DNA of 5,001 nucleotides from Tidjanibacter sp. (GTDB lineage: Bacteria > Bacteroidota > Bacteroidia > Bacteroidales > Rikenellaceae), in the NCBI GenBank assembly GCA_017547065.1, contig JAFYRC010000185.1, positions 1-5,001 on the forward strand, given 5' to 3'. Within the stretch, counting starts at the first letter, position 1. The number at the start of each line of letters is the position of its first letter. The translations under genes were made by a program, and so were the position numbers. Below the pieces are notes generated by a model. That model did not search any database. It saw nothing but the letters and a program-made list of their open reading frames with translations, and was not told the DNA's origin. Positions 1 through 5,001 of the stretch are shown here, in pieces.

Positions 1-351
1 GCCCTCGACGCAATGGAGGATGGTGTGTTCAACTTCCACTTGTGGTTTATGGTGGGGTTGAGCAGATATTTGGGCTTCTTCCCCGCGGACGAGTACACCG
101 AGGGGGCTGTTTTCGACATCGAGAACGGCTGTTTCACTACCGAGCCACCCCGTAGTGGACTCTTTTTCAACACCGACAACACCCGCCTGCTAGCCGAACT
201 TATGGAGATTTCGCCCTCACAACTGGGCACCATTAAACTCTCCCGCATCCAACGCAAGGAGTTTATTGAAAGCCTCCTCGCCCACTTCGGCTACCACCTC
301 GACACCGTACCCCACATCCAGTCCCTCCGCATCCTCTCGGAGGTCTTCTAA
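1..351 (+). CDS. recO: DNA repair protein RecO, C-terminal part (5' end outside the window)
   Basis: The reading frame is open from base 1 and ends at TAA 349-351, giving the last 116 residues. The Met at base 13 is internal, because the frame continues upstream as ALDA. RecO works with RecF and RecR to load RecA onto SSB-coated single-stranded DNA in gap repair, and also anneals strands. The visible part is the helical C-terminal domain. It has the segment FHLWFMVGLSRYLGFFP (roughly visible residues 12-28), then FDIENGCF, a PP turn, and a closing LSRIQRKEF helix followed by a YHLDTVPHIQSLRILSEVF end, the pattern I know from Bacteroidetes RecO. Full-length proteins are about 240 residues, so roughly half is present. 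Only one cysteine is visible, so no zinc cluster of the kind found in some other RecO proteins can be seen here. The gene converges on the EF-G paralog. The family call rests on pattern memory, not on a search. Confidence 0.86.
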   Translation, partial: ALDAMEDGVFNFHLWFMVGLSRYLGFFPADEYTEGAVFDIENGCFTTEPPRSGLFFNTDNTRLLAELMEISPSQLGTIKLSRIQRKEFIESLLAHFGYHLDTVPHIQSLRILSEVF

Positions 352-483
352 CCCCACATCAACACACCTTATTATATAATAGGAATGGAAGGCGCACAAA
401 AAAGCGGGCCCGCAGTTTGCTGACGCAAATGAGGAGCCCGCTTATCGCAGTGCAACACAGCAGTCGCCCGCTGTGGGTGTTTT
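352..483. other. Convergent intergenic region between recO and the EF-G paralog
   Basis: These 132 bases separate two converging genes. Apart from the two hairpins listed as terminators, they contain an AT-only 12-bp palindrome, TATTATATAATA (370-381), 18 bases after the recO stop. It is not followed by a T run and is not a convincing terminator. No coding sequence or promoter is supported in this stretch. Confidence 0.6.
398..443 (-). terminator. Rho-independent terminator of the EF-G paralog, two-part hairpin
   Basis: Read on the minus strand, an 8-bp GC-rich stem (AAGCGGGC with GCCCGCTT, bases 402-409 and 436-443, perfectly complementary) is followed at once by a run of six U (A398-403 on the plus strand). 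Inside the 26-base loop is a second perfect 5-bp stem (TTTGC 416-420 with GCAAA 425-429) around a TGAC tetraloop, so the full structure is two stacked stems separated by a 6x6 internal loop. It begins about 40 bases beyond the EF-G paralog's stop codon. On the plus strand the stem is followed by ATCGC with no further T run, so it should act mainly on minus-strand transcripts. Confidence 0.87.
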
Positions 484-485
484 TT
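456..485 (+). terminator. Candidate terminator for recO on the plus strand
   Basis: A perfect 6-bp stem, CACAGC (456-461) with GCTGTG (470-475), closes an 8-base loop. After a GGTG spacer comes a run of six T (480-485). This has the form of a plus-strand intrinsic terminator about 105 bases after the recO stop. The last bases overlap the stop codon of the convergent EF-G paralog. The gap between stem and T run and the short stem make this weaker than the minus-strand terminator next to it. Confidence 0.36.
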
Positions 486-2631
486 ACTCGTCTTTCTCTT
501 CCTCCTGGTAAGCCTTCAACAGCTTCTCCTGAACATCAGCAGGTACAGGCTCGTAGGAAGCAAACTGCATGGTGTAGGAAGCACGACCAAGAGTCATTGC
601 GCTCAAATGAGTCGAGTAGCGATACAACTCTGCCAGAGGCACTTTGGCATCCAAGCGGCTGTATTTACCCTCGGCGTTCATACCCATAATGGTAGCCCTA
701 CGGCCATTCAGGTCACTCATGATGTCACCCATGTTCTCGCTGGGTACGAAGATCTGTACGTCATAGATGGGCTCCAAAATCTTGGGACCGGCATTACGGA
801 AGGCCTCTTTGAAGGCGTTGCGAGCTGCCAATACGAACGAAATCTCATTCGAATCTACGGGGTGCATCTTACCATCGTAGATGATAACGCGGATATCGCG
901 AGCATACGAACCGGTCAGAGGACCCTCGTTGAGTTTATCCTTGATACCCTTCAAGATTGCGGGCATAAAGCGAGCGTCGATAGCACCACCAACGATAGCG
1001 TTGCAGTAGATGAGTTTACCACCCCAATCGAGAGTGTACTCCTCTTTACCCTTGATGTTCACGATAAGCTCACGGCCGTCAACTTTGTACTTGCCGGGCT
1101 CGGGCATACCCTCGTAGTAGGGCTCAACGATCATGTGTACCTCACCAAACTGACCCGAACCACCCGACTGTTTTTTGTGGCGGTAGTTGGCAGCAGCAAC
1201 TTTGGTAATGGTCTCACGATAGGGGATCTTGGGAGCCGAGAACTCAACATCAATCTTGTGTGCACCCACGAGGGTCTTCAAGAGGTTGATGTGGGTCTCG
1301 CCCTGACCCTGAACAATGGTCTGTTTGAGCTCCTTCGAGTACTCTACCTTGTAGGTCAAATCCTCCTGTTTGATACGGTTGAGCAACTCGCCGAGTTTCT
1401 CCTCGTTGTTCTGATCCACAGCCTTGATAGCGGCGCGGTAGCGGGGAGCGGGATATTTGGTCTTCGAAATCTCAGCAACCTCACCAACACCCAGAGTGTC
1501 GTTAGCTTTGGTAGCTTTGAGTTTCACGGTGCAACCGATATCACCGGCGCACATCTCGGTTACTTTGATACGGTGTTTACCTGCGCAAGCGAAGATCTGC
1601 GAAATCTTCTCTTTGTTACCATTGCGGGGGTTGGTAAGCTCCATACCCTCGGTGAGTTTACCGGTAACTACGCGGAAGTAGCTAACCTCGCCAACGTGCT
1701 GCTCAACAGCGTTGCGGAACACGAAGATAGAGGTGGGTTTGCTCTCGTCGGCAACAACATCATTACCCTCAACGTCGGTCATCGAGTGAGCCTGTGCGGG
1801 GTTGGGAAGTACGTTGATGATGAACTCCAAGAAACGTTTGATACCGAAGCTCTTCTTTGCCGAGCAGCAGAATACGGGCATAAAGTCGCGACCTGCAACA
1901 CCGTCCCTCAGACCCTGACGAATCTCATCGGGAGTAAGGTCGTTGGTTGCGAAGAATTTCTCCATCAGGGCCTCGTCGTTGATGGCTGCAGCCTCCAACA
2001 GAGCCGAGTGGAACTCCTCTGCGCGGTCGGCCTCCGATGCGGGAATATCGAGAACCTCAACATTACCATTGTCATCTTTGGCTTTGTACATCTTCATTGT
2101 GAGCACGTCCACGATGGAGTCGAAACCGGCACCTGCATTTACGGGGTACTGTACGATTACGGGCATGATGGGCGAGTTGCTCTTCATCGAGTCGTAGATC
2201 TGCTCCCAGTTGGCATTCTCACGGTCGAGCTGACTCACCAGACCAACCATAGGCATTTTAGCCTCGGCAGCGTAGCGGTTGTGAATCTCACTACCAACAT
2301 CAAAACCATTGTGGCTCATAACGAGGGTTGCGAGGTTGCACACCTTGTAGGCTGCAAATTCGCCACCGCAGAGGTCATCCACACCGGGAGCGTCAATAAA
2401 GTTGAACTTGTGGTCCTGGAACTCGGTAAAGAGAACGGTGGGGTAGATACTGCGTTTCTGGTGTTGCTCGAGCTCGGTGTTGTCCGAGAGGGAGTTGCCT
2501 GCATCTACAGAGCCTTTACGGTCGATAAGTTTGCTTTCGAAAGCGAGAGCTTCGGCAAGAGTACTCTTGCCAGAACCCGCACCGCCAATGATAGCGACGT
2601 TGCGAAGATCTTCTACGTGGTAAGTTTTCAT
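484..2631 (-). CDS. fusA2: EF-G paralog with degenerate GTPase motifs (EF-G2 / FusA2 type)
   Basis: A complete 715-residue translation elongation factor G homologue; canonical EF-G is about 700 residues. EF-G moves tRNAs and mRNA through the ribosome after each peptide bond. The domain order is G/G' (about 8-280), II (about 298-385), III (about 393-465), IV (about 467-600) and V (about 600-705), ending in an acidic tail, QEEEKDE. Domain IV keeps the family signature YRETI (471-475), the tip loop SGGSGQFGEV (489-498) and the second tip loop with H590 and VDS (592-594). Domain V keeps EPIYDV and a DLNGRR motif. In the G domain the P-loop is intact (GGAGSGKST, 16-24). Switch I RGITI reads RSIYP (60-64), DTPGHVDF reads DAPGVDDL (80-87, so the catalytic His is V84), and NKxD reads SQLD (133-136). 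The pattern fits Bacteroides EF-G2, reported as a translocase without GTPase activity that is induced on carbon starvation under the regulator Cur. Ribosome-protection TetQ-like proteins are less likely, since they keep the GTPase motifs. The ATG at 2629-2631 is chosen because the P-loop follows at the usual distance; no Shine-Dalgarno sequence precedes it. Confidence 0.93.
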   Translation of the reverse strand: MKTYHVEDLRNVAIIGGAGSGKSTLAEALAFESKLIDRKGSVDAGNSLSDNTELEQHQKRSIYPTVLFTEFQDHKFNFIDAPGVDDLCGGEFAAYKVCNLATLVMSHNGFDVGSEIHNRYAAEAKMPMVGLVSQLDRENANWEQIYDSMKSNSPIMPVIVQYPVNAGAGFDSIVDVLTMKMYKAKDDNGNVEVLDIPASEADRAEEFHSALLEAAAINDEALMEKFFATNDLTPDEIRQGLRDGVAGRDFMPVFCCSAKKSFGIKRFLEFIINVLPNPAQAHSMTDVEGNDVVADESKPTSIFVFRNAVEQHVGEVSYFRVVTGKLTEGMELTNPRNGNKEKISQIFACAGKHRIKVTEMCAGDIGCTVKLKATKANDTLGVGEVAEISKTKYPAPRYRAAIKAVDQNNEEKLGELLNRIKQEDLTYKVEYSKELKQTIVQGQGETHINLLKTLVGAHKIDVEFSAPKIPYRETITKVAAANYRHKKQSGGSGQFGEVHMIVEPYYEGMPEPGKYKVDGRELIVNIKGKEEYTLDWGGKLIYCNAIVGGAIDARFMPAILKGIKDKLNEGPLTGSYARDIRVIIYDGKMHPVDSNEISFVLAARNAFKEAFRNAGPKILEPIYDVQIFVPSENMGDIMSDLNGRRATIMGMNAEGKYSRLDAKVPLAELYRYSTHLSAMTLGRASYTMQFASYEPVPADVQEKLLKAYQEEEKDE

Positions 2632-2682
2632 AGTGTAGTGTTTTTATGTTAGTTTTCGGTTGTTACTCTTTAATGAGCACCA

Positions 2683-2690
2683 TAAAGGTA
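2683..2690 (-). promoter_or_regulatory. Candidate -7 element of the EF-G paralog promoter
   Basis: Read on the minus strand, TACCTTTA differs from the Bacteroidetes -7 consensus TAnnTTTG only in its last base. Transcription would begin near base 2679, giving a leader of about 48 bases before the ATG at 2631. I see no TTTG -33 box at the usual spacing upstream; the nearest TTTG is about 40 bases away. A weak -33 would suit an activator-dependent promoter, which is how the Bacteroides EF-G2 gene is reported to be controlled, but that link is inference. Confidence 0.34.
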
Positions 2691-2743
2691 ATCATATTTT
2701 TTTGAATTATCCAATCACTTCGCCGTTTTTCAAATGTTTTTTA

Positions 2744-2751
2744 TATCTTTG
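2744..2751 (+). promoter_or_regulatory. Candidate -7 element of the DHH phosphoesterase promoter
   Basis: TATCTTTG is a perfect match to the Bacteroidetes -7 consensus TAnnTTTG. A T-rich stretch (GTTTTTC, 2725-2731) lies near the expected -33 position but is not a clear TTTG box. The element ends only eight bases before the ATG at 2760, so transcription from it would give an mRNA with almost no leader. The long upstream region with no other in-frame ATG supports the start, since an in-frame TGA lies at 2703-2705. Confidence 0.55.
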
Positions 2752-2759
2752 TTAACGAT

Positions 2760-3794
2760 ATGCAGGAATTTTTGGATAATATAGCCAGGCTCAAAGAGTA
2801 TCTGGCGGGCGCCCCAAAGCGCATAGCAATTGTCACACACACCAACCCCGATGGCGATGCTATCGGCTCCTCTTTGGGCTGGGCGGAGATCCTCCGAGGC
2901 GAGGGTCATCATGTGTCGTGCCTTATACCCAACCGCTACCCATCCTTCTTGGCGTGGATGCAGGGTATCGAAAATGTGATCATAGCAAAGGAGAGTCCCG
3001 AGGTTGCCGCCGAGGAGGTGGCTGCCGCCGAGGTGATCTTTGTGATGGACCTCAACAAGATCGACCGACTCGAAACACTCACCGAGGCAATCGAGGCCAA
3101 CACCACGGCTCCTCGCATCTTGATCGACCACCACTTGTCGCCTCCCAACGACTTTGCACTCCAATTCTCCCATCCGGAGCTCTGCTCCACTTCCTACCTT
3201 GTCTACTGCCTTATTGAGCAGATGAAGGGCACGGAGGCCATAACCACATCCATTGCGGAGAATCTCTATGCCGGCATCATGACCGACACGGGCAACTTTG
3301 CTTTCAGCACCCTCACCCCCGAGCTTATGCGTGCCGTGGCGGTGTTGTTGGAGCGTGGTCTTGATATTCCCAAAGTCTACACCGCCGTGTACAACTCCTA
3401 CACAGCCGACCGCGTGAAGTTGCTCGGTTTCTCGCTGTGCCATAAGATGGAGCTTTTGGAGGAGGGTAAGGCTGCCTACCTGAGCCTTTCGGAGAGGGAG
3501 ATGCGCAGGCACAACTTCCAACTCGGCGACAGCGAGGGTTTTGTCAACTACCCCCTGACGATTGTGGGCGTGAAGATTTCGGCAATGTTCACCGAGACTC
3601 GCAAATTCATCCGCGTGTCGCTGCGTTCGCGTGGCGAGAATGTGGATGTAAACGTCTTCGCGCGCAAGTATTTTAATGGTGGTGGACACAAAAATGCTGC
3701 CGGCGGCAAATCGTTTATGTCGTTGCGCGAAACTATTGAATATTACAAGAAGGCTGTGGCGGAGTTTCTCCCCACCTGCAACCTCGACGAGTAG
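2760..3794 (+). CDS. DHH/DHHA1 phosphoesterase, NrnA-like (nanoRNase / pAp phosphatase family)
   Basis: A complete 344-residue cytoplasmic enzyme with no signal peptide or membrane segment. The N-terminal DHH domain (about 20-190) has all four metal-binding motifs: HTNPDGDAIG (H27, D31, D33), VMDLN (D97), DHH itself (123-125) and GIMTDTGNF (D176). The C-terminal DHHA1 domain (about 230-335) has the substrate-binding RVSLRSRG (285-292) and GGGHKNAAGG (307-316). Proteins of this size with this layout belong to the NrnA group, which degrade two- to five-residue RNAs and dephosphorylate pAp to AMP; related members hydrolyse pApA or c-di-AMP. Which substrate applies here cannot be read from sequence. 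RecJ is excluded because that protein is much longer. The ATG at 2760 is the only usable in-frame start after a TGA at 2703, and the first metal motif begins at residue 27 as expected. The PHP gene follows 50 bases downstream in the same direction, so co-transcription is likely. Confidence 0.91.
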   Translation: MQEFLDNIARLKEYLAGAPKRIAIVTHTNPDGDAIGSSLGWAEILRGEGHHVSCLIPNRYPSFLAWMQGIENVIIAKESPEVAAEEVAAAEVIFVMDLNKIDRLETLTEAIEANTTAPRILIDHHLSPPNDFALQFSHPELCSTSYLVYCLIEQMKGTEAITTSIAENLYAGIMTDTGNFAFSTLTPELMRAVAVLLERGLDIPKVYTAVYNSYTADRVKLLGFSLCHKMELLEEGKAAYLSLSEREMRRHNFQLGDSEGFVNYPLTIVGVKISAMFTETRKFIRVSLRSRGENVDVNVFARKYFNGGGHKNAAGGKSFMSLRETIEYYKKAVAEFLPTCNLDE

Positions 3795-3844
3795 GGGCAG
3801 GCGTACACCCTATTTTAATACAACCAAACAAAACCTACACCTCT

Positions 3845-5001
3845 ATGAAAAAAGGACTCCTTCTGTTTGCGCTCGCCACACTCCTTCCCCTGGGCGTGAG
3901 CGCACAGTTTCACTACCAAGACGGTGGCAACGTCGACATGTTGCGCCCTGCCGTTGCTAAGAAGGCTCCCCGCAAGGAGATTATCATCCCCGACGTGGAG
4001 GGCTACAAGGTCTACAAAGCCGACCTGCACACCCACACCTTCTACTCCGACGGCCACGTCCTGCCCGAGTTGCGCGTAAGGGAGGCCCACAACGAGGGCC
4101 TTGATATCCTCGCCATTACGGACCACTTCGAAAACCGCAAGTATGCCAACGACATGCTCGCCTTCCTCAAAGGCCACGTACCCGAGGGCGAGGAGCACCC
4201 GAGGGGCCCAGTAAGCGACAAGGTTGACTACAACCTTCCCCACAAGTCGGCTGAGAAGGCTGCCGAGCGTATGGGCATCTTCCTCATTAAGGGTATTGAG
4301 ATTTCTCGCGACCCCGCGCAGTATGGCCACTTCAACGCCTTGTTTACAACCGACAACAACACCATCAACGACCCCGACCCCGAGGTTGCCATCCGCAACG
4401 CCCGTGCCCAGGGTGCAATCATCATGCACAACCACCCCGGCTGGCGTCGCAGCAGCCTCGAAACCCACGCCTTTGAGGACCGCATCTACTCCGAAGGCCT
4501 CATCGACGGTATCGAGGTCATGAACAACAACGAGTTCTACCCCAAGGCAATCGACAGGGCCATCAACCTGGGTTTCTTCATCTCCTCCAACACCGACATC
4601 CACGGCACCATCGCCGAGGTCTATGGCGACCAGATTCGCGACTTTACGATGATTTTCGCCAACGAGATCTCCGAGCAGTCCATCCGCGAGGCCCTCTTAG
4701 ACCACCGCACCGTGGCATATTCTTATGGCACTTTGGCCGGCGAGGAGAAGTGGCTCAAACCTCTCTTTGAGGCTTGCGTGGATGTGGAGATTGTGCGCAC
4801 CAACAAGGATTCGCAGGTGGTGAGATTGGTAAACAAAAGCTCGCTCCCCTTCGTGTTGAAGACCAAGGGTGGCCGCGAGAGCTTCCTTGCACCCGACTCA
4901 TCGGCCAACTTCACAATCCGCAACAAGGGCCTTACCCTCACGGTTGAAAACATGTGGTGTGGCGCCGACAAAAAACTGTCGGTAACCCTCATGCCACAGA
5001 A
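3845..5001 (+). CDS. Exported PHP-domain phosphoesterase, 3' end outside the window
   Basis: The frame opens at ATG 3845-3847 and stays open to the window end, giving at least 385 residues. Residues 1-20 form a Sec signal peptide: KK, a hydrophobic core (5-18), then VSA before Q21. There is no lipobox cysteine, so the product is probably a soluble periplasmic protein. The PHP metal-binding set looks complete: DLHTHT (H62, H64), SDG (D69), TDH (H94), the Glu of KGIEIS (E152), MHNHPGW (H195, H197), and NTDIHG (D251, H253). Such sites hold two or three metal ions and cleave phosphate esters. After the catalytic domain (about 56-298) comes a beta-rich C-terminal segment (about 305-385) that is not finished here. 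The sequence around the motifs recalls the Bacteroidetes proteins named Sb-PDE family phosphodiesterases; the substrate is unknown. Histidinol phosphatase (HisK type) and DNA polymerase PHP domains are less likely because this protein is exported. No clear promoter lies in the 50 bases after the DHH gene, so the two probably share a transcript. Confidence 0.9.
   Translation, partial: MKKGLLLFALATLLPLGVSAQFHYQDGGNVDMLRPAVAKKAPRKEIIIPDVEGYKVYKADLHTHTFYSDGHVLPELRVREAHNEGLDILAITDHFENRKYANDMLAFLKGHVPEGEEHPRGPVSDKVDYNLPHKSAEKAAERMGIFLIKGIEISRDPAQYGHFNALFTTDNNTINDPDPEVAIRNARAQGAIIMHNHPGWRRSSLETHAFEDRIYSEGLIDGIEVMNNNEFYPKAIDRAINLGFFISSNTDIHGTIAEVYGDQIRDFTMIFANEISEQSIREALLDHRTVAYSYGTLAGEEKWLKPLFEACVDVEIVRTNKDSQVVRLVNKSSLPFVLKTKGGRESFLAPDSSANFTIRNKGLTLTVENMWCGADKKLSVTLMPQ

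Larger units (their letters stand above)
2632..2759. promoter_or_regulatory. Divergent intergenic region between the EF-G paralog and the DHH phosphoesterase
   Basis: This 128-base, AT-rich region must hold the promoters for both divergent genes. Besides the two candidate -7 elements listed separately, it contains a perfect spaced inverted repeat, TTTGAA (2701-2706) and TTCAAA (2729-2734), with arms 22 bases apart, lying between the two promoters. A GTTAAC palindrome sits at 2751-2756, just before the DHH start codon. No gene or riboswitch-like structure is seen. The repeat could be a binding site for a regulator, but short AT-rich repeats arise easily by chance. Confidence 0.5.

Noticed and set aside
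370..381. A 12-bp AT-only palindrome just after recO
   Set aside because: Weak AT pairing and no T run after it; such palindromes are common by chance in AT-rich intergenic DNA.
417..689. A 90-codon plus-strand reading frame across the terminator and the 3' end of the EF-G paralog
   Set aside because: It begins inside the terminator hairpin with TTG, runs antisense into a real gene, and has a composition unlike a protein of this genome.
484..2631. A tetracycline ribosomal protection protein (TetQ/TetM type)
   Set aside because: Those proteins keep the GTPase motifs including DTPGH, and are usually carried on mobile elements. Here the motifs are lost and no mobile element is seen nearby.
607..2652. 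A 681-codon plus-strand reading frame lying opposite almost the whole EF-G paralog
   Set aside because: It is codon-aligned antisense to a clear EF-G homologue. Its length follows from absence of TTA, CTA and TCA codons in the sense gene, and the translation shows no recognisable domain.
2730..3689. A 319-codon minus-strand reading frame opposite the DHH gene
   Set aside because: Codon-aligned shadow of a gene with all DHH and DHHA1 motifs intact; no domain signal of its own.
3811..3818. TATTTTAA as a -7 element for the PHP gene
   Set aside because: It matches only the TA and first TT of TAnnTTTG, and no -33 box is present inside the preceding coding end; co-transcription from the DHH promoter is simpler.
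3815..4603. A 262-codon minus-strand reading frame opposite the PHP gene
   Set aside because: Codon-aligned shadow. The plus-strand frame from 3845 has a signal peptide and a full PHP metal site and is clearly the real gene.

Overview
The window looks like ordinary chromosome from a Bacteroidales bacterium with fairly GC-rich coding sequence; an Alistipes-like genome is plausible, but the genus is inference. The evidence is a RecO of the Bacteroidetes type, a degenerate EF-G paralog resembling Bacteroides EF-G2, no Shine-Dalgarno sequence before any of the three visible starts, and a -7 element (TATCTTTG) that fits the Bacteroidetes consensus TAnnTTTG. There are no rRNA or tRNA genes, insertion sequences, CRISPR arrays or phage genes.

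Layout, left to right: (1) the 3' half of recO on the plus strand, cut by the window edge; (2) a convergent intergenic region (352-483) with a strong two-part hairpin terminator for the minus-strand gene and a weaker candidate terminator for recO; (3) a complete 715-residue EF-G paralog on the minus strand (484-2631); (4) a 128-base divergent intergenic region (2632-2759) with candidate promoters for both directions; (5) a complete 344-residue DHH/DHHA1 phosphoesterase of the NrnA type (2760-3794, plus); (6) a 50-base gap and then an exported PHP-domain phosphoesterase on the plus strand (3845 to beyond 5001), cut by the right edge.

The most interesting gene is the EF-G paralog. Domains II to V look like a working translocase, including the domain IV tip. 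In the G domain only the P-loop is intact: the RGITI switch I motif, the catalytic histidine of DTPGH, and the NKxD motif are all replaced. This matches the EF-G2 (FusA2) proteins of gut Bacteroides, which are reported to drive translocation without GTP hydrolysis and to be induced during carbon starvation. It is therefore most likely a known system seen in another member of the order rather than a new one.

The DHH enzyme (predicted to degrade very short RNAs and/or pAp-type nucleotides) is divergent from the EF-G paralog and probably co-transcribed with the exported PHP enzyme. Any functional link between them beyond sharing an intergenic region is speculation. The three long antisense reading frames opposite these genes are codon-aligned shadows, caused by near-absence of TTA, CTA and TCA codons.
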